DNA from: Olivibacter jilunii | Lineage (GTDB): Bacteria > Bacteroidota > Bacteroidia > Sphingobacteriales > Sphingobacteriaceae | Assembly (NCBI RefSeq): GCF_900607235.1 | Contig: NZ_LR027850.1 | Span: forward strand, 326,043-390,042 | Reading direction: 5' to 3' | Length of the DNA: 64,000 bases | Part shown: positions 25,599-33,919 of the stretch, one piece after another | Position numbering within the stretch: position 1 is the first letter of the stretch | Layout of the letters: each line of letters begins with the position of its first letter | Program-made: the position numbers and the translations under genes | Notes under the pieces: model-generated | Databases searched by the model: none | What the model was told of the DNA's origin: nothing | The model's input: only the letters and a program-made list of their open reading frames with translations

Positions 25599-26166
25599 TG
25601 TGAAAATCCTAAAGACAGAAATCTTGTCTGATAATTGGTATATTTTGAAGAAAATTACCTACGAGTACCTAAAAGGCGACGGGAAAAAACAGGTTCAGAC
25701 AAGAGAAGCTTACGATAGAGGAAATGGTGCCACCATTTTACTCTATAATAAAGAGCAAAAAACGATCATTCTAACTCGGCAGTTTCGATTACCAACCTTT
25801 ATAAACGGCAACGAAACCGGCATGTTAATTGAAGCCTGTGCAGGTTTATTGGATAAGGATAATGCAATAGATTGTATACGCCGAGAAACGGAAGAGGAAA
25901 CGGGCTATAAGGTTACAAATATCACCAAAGTATTGGAGGCTTACATGTCGCCGGGCTCCGTAACGGAGATGCTATATTTTTTTATAGCAGAATACACGAA
26001 TGAAATGAAAATCACAGCTGGAGGTGGCTTGGAATACGAAGGAGAAAACATTGAAGTATTGGAACTCTTTTTTGACGATGCCCTCCGTATGATGGAAACC
26101 GGCGAAATTAAGGACGGCAAAACGATTATATTACTGCAATATCTTCGCCTTAAAAACCTTTTATAA
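25588..26166 (+). CDS. nudK: GDP-mannose pyrophosphatase (Nudix hydrolase) NudK
   Basis: The protein is strongly similar to E. coli NudK along its length: REAYDRGNGATILLYN, QFRLPTFINGNETG, EACAGLLD, the Nudix box (G-x5-E-x7-R-E-x-x-E-E-x-G) in GLLDKDNAIDCIRRETEEET, AYMSPGSVTE and GEIKDGKT. The enzyme hydrolyses GDP-mannose to mannose-1-phosphate and GMP. ATG 25588 gives 192 residues; an ATG three codons earlier (25579) is also possible. It overlaps the DUF4406 gene. Its stop is a few bases from the degraded VOC frame on the other strand. Confidence 0.9.
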   Translation: MQSNVKILKTEILSDNWYILKKITYEYLKGDGKKQVQTREAYDRGNGATILLYNKEQKTIILTRQFRLPTFINGNETGMLIEACAGLLDKDNAIDCIRRETEEETGYKVTNITKVLEAYMSPGSVTEMLYFFIAEYTNEMKITAGGGLEYEGENIEVLELFFDDALRMMETGEIKDGKTIILLQYLRLKNLL

Positions 26167-26231
26167 TAAAAAGTGATACATTGAGAAAACGAATGATACG
26201 CAGATTTTCGAACAAACTCGCTTAAATAGGA

Positions 26232-26592
26232 TTATTCTGACCACACCGCTAGCTCGTAACCATCGGGGTCCGTGATGAAAGCGCTTACCCCCTGGAAAGT
26301 TAAAGATATCCTTCACAAGAACACCTCCGGCACTTATCACCTTACGCTTGCTTGTTTCAATATCTTCCGAATAAAGAACGATTAAAATACTTCCGTTAAT
26401 TGGCTCGCCGGAAGTAAAGCCGCCATCAACATAGTCGCCTTCGAAAGCGGTGTATCCCGGTCCGTAATCCGTAAATTTCCAACGGAAACTATCTGTGTAA
26501 AATTTTTTGGCTCGATTAATATCAGTTGAGAGAAACTCGATATACTGTACCTGCTCATGCTTTAATTTTTTTTGCGATTGTATCTTAGTCAT
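26232..26592 (-). pseudogene. VOC (glyoxalase/bleomycin-resistance) family protein, frameshifted
   Basis: From ATG 26592 the frame reads as a normal VOC protein (VQYIEFLSTDINRAKKFYTD, YGPGYTAFEGDYVDGGFT, SAGGVLVKDIFNFPGGKRFH). After about 26275 the frame loses family similarity and runs 100 bp further into nudK. In the neighbouring frame the expected ending ITDPDGYELAVWSE plus stop is intact, ending at 26232. A loss of 2 bp (or a gain of 1) between about 26270 and 26282 explains this. It is either a recent pseudogene or a base-calling error. The intact protein would have about 120 residues, the usual length for this single-domain metal-binding family. Confidence 0.75.
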
Positions 26593-26877
26593 AACGTCAT
26601 CTTTAGTATACAAATGTATCCCTTAAATGACAAGATTAATAATTTTTTGAAATGAGTGCTATTATACGCTAAATGCCGCTAATAGTCAAAACTGAATAAT
26701 ATTCGATTTCTTGATAAATTTTATCTATAGTTTGATTCTGAAAAAAAGCACCATATATTATTGTCGCGCTAAAAAGGATGCATATATTTGGGATTCAAAA
26801 TAGGCTTATGGCAATGCGGTCGCCTATTGCAGATGTACGATTGAGTTGCTAATAGATCTAAAACAGAATTGGCATAT

Positions 26878-27234
26878 ATGGGAACCAAAATTATGGTGCT
26901 GGAAGATGATCCTGATATCCGTCGGGTTATCGCTTTGATCTTACTTAGAGAGCGCTTCGAAGTACAGAGCTACGCCAGTGCCACCGCATTTTTAAATGAG
27001 ATATCGGACATGGATGCCGACCTTTTTCTACTCGACGTCAAGTTACCCGATGGTAACGGAATGGATATATGTAATCAGTTAAAACAGGATAGTCGGACTC
27101 GCCATATTCCCGTTATCATGATGTCTGCGCATTATAATTTAGCGAAGGCCGGTGAATTTATCGCTGACGATTTTATATGCAAGCCATTCAATATTACGGA
27201 TTTCGTGGACACCATTCGGAAGCATATAGCGTGA
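26878..27234 (+). CDS. Single-domain response regulator (CheY-like)
   Basis: ATG 26878 gives 118 residues comprising a receiver domain only: acidic pocket E9-D10-D11 (VLEDDPDIRR), phosphoacceptor D53 (FLLDVKLPDGNG), the S/T position in MMSAH and K102 (FICKPF). It has no output domain and may act as a phosphate sink or by protein contact. It closely resembles the receiver encoded at 27806-28159 on the other strand, with the same LLD-x-x-LPDGNG and IVMMSAH-type segments. The two flank an unknown gene and probably arose by duplication. Confidence 0.88.
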   Translation: MGTKIMVLEDDPDIRRVIALILLRERFEVQSYASATAFLNEISDMDADLFLLDVKLPDGNGMDICNQLKQDSRTRHIPVIMMSAHYNLAKAGEFIADDFICKPFNITDFVDTIRKHIA

Positions 27235-27253
27235 TTTTGGCTTGTCATTGGTC

Positions 27254-27727
27254 TCATATATTGGAATCAATAATTTCTTTTCCTTTTTGGTATAAATTTT
27301 TAAAAAAAATGAAAGGCAGGTTATTCAGTGCCAAGTAATCTTTAAGCTCTTGAGCGGACATTCTCAGTTCTGCCGCCAAGAAGGAAATAACCGGAATACC
27401 CAATGCACTTAATTGCTCAATGGTTTCCAGTGTGAAAAAACCTAGGCTTTCCGATTCACGATAGAGCTGTTCAAGCCGTTCCATTCGTCGGGCTACTAAC
27501 CGCTCCTGTGTGCTAATCTCCTCTTGCCTTTCTTGCAGTATATTTCCGGTAAATAGATGTAGTTGCTTTACATGATGTAACATGATGTTTGCTTCCAAGG
27601 TAAGGACATCGTTACCTTTTTTCTCCGATAATCGTATCCGGTATCTTACTTTCCCTTTCGATACTTCCTTCTCTTCCAGTTCAAGGTAAGTAAAGCCGAC
27701 CTTAAACTTAATCGCTTTATCGGGCAT
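27254..27727 (-). CDS. Hypothetical protein between two response regulators
   Basis: The 157-residue product is not recognised. The N-terminal part (1-60) looks like short beta strands rich in K/E (FKVGFTYLELEEKEVSKGKV). The middle (about 60-110) is a long charged helix, probably coiled coil, with RMERLEQLYRESESLG. The C-terminal part (110-157) contains LSAQ-type helices, MSAQELKDYLALNNLPFIFF. There is no signal peptide, so it is likely cytoplasmic. It lies 19 bp from the convergent receiver gene and in the same orientation as the second receiver, 78 bp downstream of it, so it could be a partner of one or both receivers. Confidence 0.6.
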   Translation of the reverse strand: MPDKAIKFKVGFTYLELEEKEVSKGKVRYRIRLSEKKGNDVLTLEANIMLHHVKQLHLFTGNILQERQEEISTQERLVARRMERLEQLYRESESLGFFTLETIEQLSALGIPVISFLAAELRMSAQELKDYLALNNLPFIFFKNLYQKGKEIIDSNI

Positions 27728-27805
27728 ACTGATCTCTATGGCCGTGAGAAAATAGCATTATATTTACCGGCACTCGCTGTAGATTTGGCTGCATAATGAT
27801 CCTGG

Positions 27806-28159
27806 TTAACGTATAAGGTGCTTTATTCGACTCACCAGATCGTCGATTTCAAACGGCTTTCTAATAAAATCGGCGGGTATACAATCGCTATTAAGAATGC
27901 GATCGGTATGAGCGGACATCATAACAATAGGGATACCTGCCGTCTCTTGTCGAGATCGAAGGTCGCAACATATTTCTAATCCGTTACCGTCGGGCAAACG
28001 GATATCCAGCAAGAATAAACTGGCGTCGCTGTGTTCCTCCGCCCAAAAACTCTTAGCCTTATTATAACTCTTCACTTCCATCCCTTCTTTTCGCAAAATA
28101 TATTCTATTATTTCTCTAATATCTGTATCGTCCTCAAGGATCACAACTGTCTTTTTCAT
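27806..28159 (-). CDS. Single-domain response regulator (CheY-like)
   Basis: ATG 28159 starts MKKTVVILEDDTDIRE and gives 117 residues; the longer open frame upstream lacks receiver similarity. Key residues are E9-D10-D11, phosphoacceptor D52 (FLLDIRLPDGNG), MMSAH and K101 (FIRKPFEIDDL). It is paralogous to the receiver at 26878-27234. It lies upstream of and co-directional with the unknown 157-residue gene, probably in one transcript. Confidence 0.88.
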   Translation of the reverse strand: MKKTVVILEDDTDIREIIEYILRKEGMEVKSYNKAKSFWAEEHSDASLFLLDIRLPDGNGLEICCDLRSRQETAGIPIVMMSAHTDRILNSDCIPADFIRKPFEIDDLVSRIKHLIR

Positions 28160-28421
28160 AATACTTGTAACTTTTCCGATAGCTACCAAAAATCTAGCTC
28201 CACCATATTTTATATATACGAAATGAGGTAAATTTTGGTTGACCACAAGATCCCTGTATTAAAAAAGTTACGAAACTCATCCATCAGCGACTATGGCGAT
28301 GCTAATCTTAATGGGCGTAATGCACAAATACAGCACAATATGAAGTTTATAAATCCTATCTACGAATTTTACCGTATATCGTTTCGAGACGACGACCAAA
28401 ACAATTGCATAGAGGAACATG

Positions 28422-28450
28422 TTGTAAAGTGAAAAAGTTAACTATATTTA
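28422..28450 (+). promoter_or_regulatory. Bacteroidota-type promoter of the ECF sigma gene
   Basis: TTG (28422-28424) and TATATTTA (28443-28450) are separated by 18 nt and match the TTG-N19-TAnnTTTG consensus except for the last base. The predicted start site is about 16 nt before the TTG start codon. The 15-mer TAACTATATTTACTA here recurs at about 42350-42364, upstream of the small gene at 42377. Confidence 0.6.
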
Positions 28451-28472
28451 CTAGATTTTTATCTGATTATCT

Positions 28473-29012
28473 TTGTCAACAAAATCCGTCTATACAGAAG
28501 AAGAGTTGGTAGCCCTCCTAAAGCGCAGGGATCAGCAAGCGTACAGTTACCTGTATGATAGCTATGCTGCCGCTTTTTACGGGGTTATTCAGCGTATAGT
28601 AGGGGAGGGCGAAGAGGTAACCGATATATTGCAGGAGGGCTTTGTAAAAGTATGGAAGAATATTGAACAGTATGATGTAGGCAAAGGAAAGTTGTTTACC
28701 TGGATGCTCAACATCATGCGTCATGTAGCCATTGATTATTTGCGATCGGGGATGAGAAAGAAAGAACAGCATACCGACAGCTTGGAACCCGGCACGCATG
28801 TAAGAGGAAATGAAACGCATACGAAGGTCGATCACTTGGGCCTGAGCAATGTGTTGGATAAATTGAAGGATGAGCACAGAATTATTATCGAATTGGCGTA
28901 TTACCAAGGATATACACAAGAAGAAATAGCAAAAGAATTGGACATACCGTTGGGAACGGTAAAGTCAAGAGCAAGGTTAGCACTGGCACAATTACGACAA
29001 ATATTGAATTAA
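28473..29012 (+). CDS. ECF/SigK-type RNA polymerase sigma factor
   Basis: The product has 179 residues from a TTG start (no closer ATG is in frame). Region 2 is at about 20-90 (QQAYSYLYDSYAAAFYGVIQ, TDILQEGFVKVWKNI, FTWMLNIMRHVAIDYLRS). Region 4 is at about 125-177 (QGYTQEEIAKELDIPLGTVK, then RARLALAQLRQ). Like SigK-class factors it is paired with a membrane anti-sigma factor starting 1 bp after its stop. The pair is expected to switch on a stress or envelope regulon and probably its own promoter. Confidence 0.92.
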   Translation: MSTKSVYTEEELVALLKRRDQQAYSYLYDSYAAAFYGVIQRIVGEGEEVTDILQEGFVKVWKNIEQYDVGKGKLFTWMLNIMRHVAIDYLRSGMRKKEQHTDSLEPGTHVRGNETHTKVDHLGLSNVLDKLKDEHRIIIELAYYQGYTQEEIAKELDIPLGTVKSRARLALAQLRQILN

Positions 29013-29013
29013 A

Positions 29014-29847
29014 TTGGATATAAAGGCATACATATCGTCAGGAATTATTGAGATGTACGCGCTCGGTATTGCCAGCGAAGCAGAAGCTCGTGAGCTGGAG
29101 AACCTATGTATACAATATCCGGAAATAAAGCAAGCTTTGTTGGAAGCTCAGGAAGGAATGGAACGCTTCGCTCAAGCCAATGCTTCCACCCCGCCTGCAG
29201 AGAGTAAGAACCGCATATTACAAACCTTGCAGCAAGAAGGTTTATTAAGCGATCGAGATACCCAATCGGACTCAATTGCATCGTCAACATCGGAGATTAT
29301 ACCCATCCACGATAGCAGGCAACGCCGAAGCTCTACAGCCGTCTTTGTCGCTGCAGCAGCAATCATATTATTGATATTGGGAGCTATCTACCATCTTTAT
29401 ACCGTTAATAAACTCAAAACGGAAATCCTACTAATGGCCACCCAACAGCGATCTTTAAACGCTGAGCTCACGCAATATCGAGATCGGGCAGATACACTCC
29501 GGCAACAGCTTGCAATTGTGGCTAAACCGGGCATACGGAAACTGGATCTACAGGGGGTGCCGGGCCATGAAGGAAGAGCGGCTGCTATCTATTGGAACAC
29601 GACTACAAAAGAAGTTTATTTGGCGCCTAATCAATTAGCGGTACTACCGAAAGGAAAACAATATCAGTTATGGGCCATTATTGACGGAAAACCGGTAAGT
29701 GCAGGTGTTTTCAATCAAGGAAGTTTAGAGGCGGTGCAGCAGATGAAAACGGTGCAGCGAGCTGAAATGTTTGCCATTACCATCGAAAAGGAGGGCGGGG
29801 CTGAAATACCTAGCTTAGATCAAATGGTGGTTGCCGGTAAAATCTGA
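29014..29847 (+). CDS. RskA-like anti-sigma factor
   Basis: The 277-residue membrane protein starts with TTG immediately after the sigma gene. The N-terminal cytoplasmic anti-sigma region (about 1-80) has SSGIIEMYALGIASEAEARELE, typical of RskA/anti-sigma-K proteins. One membrane segment spans about 108-129 and is followed by a short coiled region (about 130-165). A periplasmic anti-sigma-K domain (about 175-277) contains YWNTTTKEVYLAPNQLAVLP and YQLWAIIDGKPVSAGVF. It sequesters the sigma factor until a signal triggers release. Coupled translation with the sigma gene is likely. Confidence 0.9.
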   Translation: MDIKAYISSGIIEMYALGIASEAEARELENLCIQYPEIKQALLEAQEGMERFAQANASTPPAESKNRILQTLQQEGLLSDRDTQSDSIASSTSEIIPIHDSRQRRSSTAVFVAAAAIILLILGAIYHLYTVNKLKTEILLMATQQRSLNAELTQYRDRADTLRQQLAIVAKPGIRKLDLQGVPGHEGRAAAIYWNTTTKEVYLAPNQLAVLPKGKQYQLWAIIDGKPVSAGVFNQGSLEAVQQMKTVQRAEMFAITIEKEGGAEIPSLDQMVVAGKI

Positions 29848-29863
29848 CGTAAAGCATAAAAAA

Positions 29864-29889
29864 AGCAGGCCACTTAAACGTGACCTGCT
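29864..29889. terminator. Bidirectional terminator between anti-sigma and OmpA genes
   Basis: AGCAGGCCAC (29864-29873) pairs with GTGACCTGCT (29880-29889) with one mismatch. An A-run precedes it and a T-rich tract follows, so it can serve both converging genes. Confidence 0.75.
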
Positions 29890-29904
29890 CTTTCTCAAAA
29901 AGAT

Positions 29905-30357
29905 TCAATCAACTATTTCGATCTCTACCCGACGATTTTTTTTCCGGCCCTCCGAGGTGGCGTTGGAAGCAATGGGTTTGGTATCGCCGAACTCGGTGGA
30001 GGCAATTTTAGAAGCGCTTACCCCCTTGTTTACTAAATAATTTTTAACCTGGTCTGCACGCGATTTAGATAATTTCCAGTTGTAAACATATTCACCTATA
30101 GCATCGGCATGTCCGCTGAGTTTAATGGCGTAACCATTTTCTTTTGCTACTGCTACCAGTTCGTCCAGTTCGGCTTCAAAATCTCTTGAAATAGTCGCTT
30201 TGTCAAAACCGAATTCAATGTTGTTAAAAGATTCCTTGGCTTTAACAGATTTCGTTATCTCCTTTTTTATCAGATTACCATTTGCAAACGAATAGGTTGA
30301 GATGGTGGCCGCTGAAAATAGGGCGGCCAAACCTAAATTAATGGCTGTTTTTTTCAT
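29905..30357 (-). CDS. Small OmpA-family peptidoglycan-binding protein
   Basis: This 150-residue protein has a signal peptide (MKKTAINLGLAALFSAATIS, cleaved near SFANG) and an OmpA C-terminal domain (about 45-150): IEFGFDKATISRDFEAELDE, KLSGHADAIGEYVYN, LSKSRADQVKNYLV and GRKKNRRVEIEI. The conserved D and R residues that bind diaminopimelate are present. There is no barrel domain. It overlaps the upstream Wzz-like gene by 20 bp, indicating translational coupling; a functional link to the cell wall for that protein is inferred. Confidence 0.88.
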   Translation of the reverse strand: MKKTAINLGLAALFSAATISTYSFANGNLIKKEITKSVKAKESFNNIEFGFDKATISRDFEAELDELVAVAKENGYAIKLSGHADAIGEYVYNWKLSKSRADQVKNYLVNKGVSASKIASTEFGDTKPIASNATSEGRKKNRRVEIEIVD

Positions 30358-31942
30358 GCTTTCTTTGATTTAATTGTTTATATATAGTGGATTTATCGAG
30401 TATATTGATTGTCTTTTTATCCTGACCGGCACCTTGCCTAGCTATTTTTTCGGCGGATCGCCTATTACAGGCGTTATACTTAAAAATATTTAGATACATA
30501 TCGCTGCATGATAAGTACAATGGAAAATATACCGGATCAATGGGGGGCGGCTGTAGGATCAATACATAGTAATGATCATTTTTGAGCACCTGTAGAAGAA
30601 ACTTGAAACGTTCGCTGAGTAGACTGCGCTGTAGGAACCAATATGAATCATCGGAGACTAAAAGTGAATTTTCCTGTTTCGCCTTTAAGGATGGGGGACT
30701 GAAAAAAATGTGGTCAAGTGGCAAAGCCCTATCACGATGTACTATTTCTTCGATGTGTACAGAAGGATCCAGCACATAATCTTGTAAGAATTTTCGATCT
30801 TTATAGACTTCGAGTTCATCTCCCATGGGCGCAAGGTGTATAAGTACCACACGCACGCCAGTCTTCAGTAGCGGCTCGATTAAATTTTCTTGTAATTCTT
30901 TCGGGTAGCTCGAATACGTCAGGGCAGTAATATTGACGATGGTTCCGGCAGACAAGGAGTTGTTTTTTATTAGATTGAGGAGATTCCTTTTGGAATCGAT
31001 GTCCGTCCAGACGTGAAAATGGGCCTGGTCGTTGCTCGTTAAATCCGCAGTTCTCAATACGAATGGAAAGCGATATTTTTTGTAATAAATAATGAGAAGA
31101 CTTATTAGTAACGAGAGCAAAAATGAAATAACAGCGAACCGGAAAGGTGATCGGGAAAGATTTCGATTCGTTAATGGTTTTAAAGGTTTAGCTTCTGTTA
31201 GCTCAATGGATGTGACAAGCTGTTTTGGTAGTTGGTCAAAAGACGACTGATATCGGTGTAGCATGAGTTCGTATCGTTTGGCCGCTTCATCCCGAGATTT
31301 TAATAAGCTATTTAACCGATTTATCAAAGAGGATGATAAGGGGTAGTTATGCCCGGGAGGACTTAGTCTTAGCATGGAATCTAATGATGTCAGAATCGCT
31401 AACCGAACTTGTATAAGCGTTTGGCTTAAGGATACTCCGCTTTCCGAATCTGCTGCTTGGGTTTTCGCTCTTTCGGTGTGCAATTGGTTGTAAGAAATAA
31501 TCAAACTGTCTAAAGAACGGTTGTCTGTCGGAAAAGTTGGGATTTGATTAAATTGGGATATAGGAATTTCAGTGTAATTTTTAATCGTTTGCAGTTTGCT
31601 TCGCCATAACTTGCTAAACTTTTTCGTTTGTGTGTGCTTTACTAACAATTTGGTCGCTTCTATACTGTCCAGCAAAGCAACTATTTTGCTATCGAATTGA
31701 TGAATCACCGCGTTTTCCTTCGCCAAATCATTTTCGAGCCTTTTTAGGATAGTTAAGCCGGTCAGCTCGTTCTCTTCCATGGGTAGTTTTTGCTGATCAA
31801 TTTTTGCCAATACGGATAGAACAAGAACGATCAGAAAAATGCAAGCAGCCAACGGCAGCCAGCCCTTGTTGGGCGAGCAACATTCGGCAACACTTTCTTT
31901 TAAAATGACCAGGCTGCGCCGGTATTTTCCTACAAATAACAT
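30338..31942 (-). CDS. Wzz-like membrane protein with degenerate BY-kinase domain
   Basis: This 534-residue protein has membrane segments at about 27-47 and 267-288 flanking a largely helical, coiled-coil-rich periplasmic region, and a proline-containing stretch EAKPLKPLTNR just before the second segment. This is the layout of Wzz/Wzc polysaccharide co-polymerases. The cytoplasmic part (about 295-534) threads onto a BY-kinase/MinD-like fold: TIVNITALTYSSYPKELQEN stands where the Walker A would be but has no GKS/T, GVRVVLIHLAP matches the A' strand without its aspartate, and HYYVLILQPPP matches Walker B without aspartate. No C-terminal tyrosine cluster is present. It is probably catalytically dead and structural. 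No polysaccharide genes are adjacent; a small OmpA gene overlaps downstream. Confidence 0.65.
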   Translation of the reverse strand: MLFVGKYRRSLVILKESVAECCSPNKGWLPLAACIFLIVLVLSVLAKIDQQKLPMEENELTGLTILKRLENDLAKENAVIHQFDSKIVALLDSIEATKLLVKHTQTKKFSKLWRSKLQTIKNYTEIPISQFNQIPTFPTDNRSLDSLIISYNQLHTERAKTQAADSESGVSLSQTLIQVRLAILTSLDSMLRLSPPGHNYPLSSSLINRLNSLLKSRDEAAKRYELMLHRYQSSFDQLPKQLVTSIELTEAKPLKPLTNRNLSRSPFRFAVISFLLSLLISLLIIYYKKYRFPFVLRTADLTSNDQAHFHVWTDIDSKRNLLNLIKNNSLSAGTIVNITALTYSSYPKELQENLIEPLLKTGVRVVLIHLAPMGDELEVYKDRKFLQDYVLDPSVHIEEIVHRDRALPLDHIFFSPPSLKAKQENSLLVSDDSYWFLQRSLLSERFKFLLQVLKNDHYYVLILQPPPIDPVYFPLYLSCSDMYLNIFKYNACNRRSAEKIARQGAGQDKKTINILDKSTIYKQLNQRKHEKNSH

Positions 31943-32072
31943 TAAGGGTATATACGGCTGCGCTTAATGCAAGGATTTTATGTCGGATTGATTGTATAAA
32001 AGAATAACGCCAATTGTTAAAAAGTGAGAACTTTCATGAAATGCAACCGATTTTCGCTGTAACACTCGTGTG

Positions 32073-33047
32073 CTACAATCCTTTCAGAACCTGCTTTGCT
32101 TTCTCATCACTCTCTTGTACGGATGCCTTTCCGGTTTCTATTTCAACTTCCTTCGTGGTAACGGCGTAGGTGTTCGGTCTGATTTCGGAACCATATGCTA
32201 TCACATAAGCTTTGGTGAATTCTGCACCGAAATAAAGGATCATAGCCGAATAATACGTCCATAGCAGTAAAATTACAAGAGAACGAGCAGAACCAAAGGC
32301 GTCTCCTGCTCCGCTCCGGCCAATGTAGAACGAGATGGCAAATTTCCCCAAAATAAACAGGATTGCAGTAACAAAAGCGCCTGTAAGTACATCTTTCCAT
32401 CGTATACGGGCATCCGGAAGCACCTTGAAAATCACCGCAAAGATAAACCAGATAACAGCAAGCGTTATGACCTGGTTTAATATATAAAAGAATACAATAG
32501 AAACATTCTCATATCGAACGCTCAGTCGATCACTGAAGCTGTCCAAAAAGGTCGTTATAAGCAGAGATACCAATAAAATGAAGCTTAAGCTTATAATCAC
32601 CGAAAAGGACAGGAATCTGTTCTGAAGCATTTTTAACCATCCTTTTTTCGGTTTGGGTTTGATGCCCCAAATGTGATTAATGGAGTCCTGAATATCGGCA
32701 AAAACCGTGGTGGCCCCTATCAATAATGTTACGGCACCTATAACAATGGCCGTGGTACTGCTGCCATTGATGTTCGCGTTCTTTATCACTTCCTGTATCT
32801 GCAAGGCCGTATTCTTGTCAAGAAAAGTACTCAACTGGCCGTATATTTGATTCTCGGCCGCTTCCCTCCCTAAAAAGAAGCCGCACAAGGCGATAACGAG
32901 TACCAATAAGGGCGCCATCGAAAATACGGTATAATAGGCTAAGGAACCACTCATTTTCGTAACATTATGCTCCATAAACCCGTTGATTGAAGCCTTCAAT
33001 ATCTGAAATGCCCTGGGCATTAACTTCTTTTTTTCCCTTTTTTCCAT
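32073..33047 (-). CDS. YihY/BrkB family inner-membrane protein
   Basis: The 324-residue protein has six hydrophobic segments between about residues 30 and 290, and family motifs MSGSLAYYTVFSMAPLLVL, the IWGIKPKPKKGW loop, LPDARIRWKDVLTGAFVTA and the C-terminal GSARSLVILLLWTYYSAMILYFGAEFTKAY. The family, once annotated as ribonuclease BN, has no proven function; transport has been suggested. It is monocistronic on the minus strand. The last 30 residues are a charged cytoplasmic tail. Confidence 0.9.
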   Translation of the reverse strand: MEKREKKKLMPRAFQILKASINGFMEHNVTKMSGSLAYYTVFSMAPLLVLVIALCGFFLGREAAENQIYGQLSTFLDKNTALQIQEVIKNANINGSSTTAIVIGAVTLLIGATTVFADIQDSINHIWGIKPKPKKGWLKMLQNRFLSFSVIISLSFILLVSLLITTFLDSFSDRLSVRYENVSIVFFYILNQVITLAVIWFIFAVIFKVLPDARIRWKDVLTGAFVTAILFILGKFAISFYIGRSGAGDAFGSARSLVILLLWTYYSAMILYFGAEFTKAYVIAYGSEIRPNTYAVTTKEVEIETGKASVQESDEKAKQVLKGL

Positions 33048-33259
33048 AAGATGTTAGAAAATGTTGTCCTTTAATTTCAACAATTGAAGATGCCAATGGT
33101 TGAGATGAAATTGAACTACTTGTCCCAGGGATCAGACAGACACAGAGGCCCGTCAGGCTATAAAAAGTAGTTGATAAAATTACCTTGTTTCCTGTAGAAA
33201 AATTGGTACAGGTTATTACACTGCCAATACACTAAATCATACATGTTTCTAAATTAAAA

Positions 33260-33300
33260 TGCAATATAGTTGCATATTTGTAGGAATGGGTTTATCTTTG
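33260..33300 (+). promoter_or_regulatory. Palindromic operator overlapping the promoter of the first uptake operon
   Basis: The 15-mer TGCAATATAGTTGCA (33260-33274) is a TGCAA-N5-TTGCA palindrome. Its TTG (33270-33272) doubles as the -33 element, 20 nt before a perfect -7 box TATCTTTG (33293-33300). A reverse-complement copy of the palindrome with the same -7 box lies at 54537-54576. A repressor bound here would block RNA polymerase. A dimeric metalloregulator (Fur superfamily or similar) is an inference. Confidence 0.7.
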
Positions 33301-33304
33301 ATAT

Positions 33305-33631
33305 GTGTTTGTTTTAAAGAATATCACGCATAAGAAAATTATTGCCCATATATTGCTGGCATTAGTGCTGATTGTTCATGTGGCAAAAGTTTTTCATGAA
33401 CATGCAGGCTGTTTGGCGAGCAGCGACAAACACGGTATCAAAATTTACCAACATCAGGAGGAGTGTAAGATCTGTACCTTTCACTTGCTGGGGAGCGGCG
33501 AGTTCTGTGAATTGCTTTTCACCTTTCTTGTACCTCCAGTAGCGGATGCATTCAATATATTGCCAGTAGATCTTCGCTATTTTAGATGTTGTGACGCCCT
33601 TTACCTACGCGGCCCCCCTAGCCGTTATTAA
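33305..33631 (+). CDS. Small CxxC membrane protein, DUF2946-like, first of haem-uptake operon
   Basis: This 108-residue protein has one N-terminal membrane segment (about 12-28) followed by HEH, a conserved ECKICTFHLLG block, a second hydrophobic stretch (about 66-82) and a C-terminal LRGPPS motif. The layout recalls DUF2946-type small proteins found beside TonB metal receptors in other phyla, but the similarity is by eye only. A clear paralogue is encoded at 54581-54919. The GTG start lies 4 nt after the -7 box, so the mRNA is probably leaderless or very short-leadered. The downstream TonB receptor starts 288 bp later. A role in metal or haem handling at the membrane is inferred from H/C residues and context. 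Confidence 0.7.
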   Translation: MFVLKNITHKKIIAHILLALVLIVHVAKVFHEHAGCLASSDKHGIKIYQHQEECKICTFHLLGSGEFCELLFTFLVPPVADAFNILPVDLRYFRCCDALYLRGPPSRY

Positions 33632-33919
33632 GCAATTTTTCATACATATTGATTAAACCATTCATCTAGGCATCGTTTTGACACCTTTGATTTACATAAA
33701 ATCAAATTAATAGAAGCCGGAGAAATAGCTGGCATACTTTCAATCGTCGGTCGCCGAGGTTTGGTAGGCCGAGGTGCGAATTATAATGGTTTGTAAGTGC
33801 TCGCTATGATCGATCGTTAAAGCAATTGCTTCCTATTCATGCCTTTAATTCGTTTTTAAATACACATAGTTGCATAATTATATCCGTCCGATATTTACGA
33901 CACATTATAGCTGATTTTC

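Noticed and set aside
28235-28432. 65-codon plus-strand frame upstream of the sigma gene
   Set aside because: No features, and it runs into the sigma promoter at 28422-28450.
33632-33919. Cobalamin or other riboswitch before the TonB receptor
   Set aside because: Only an 8-bp inverted repeat (33686-33706) is present; no B12-box-like sequence or other riboswitch core was found.
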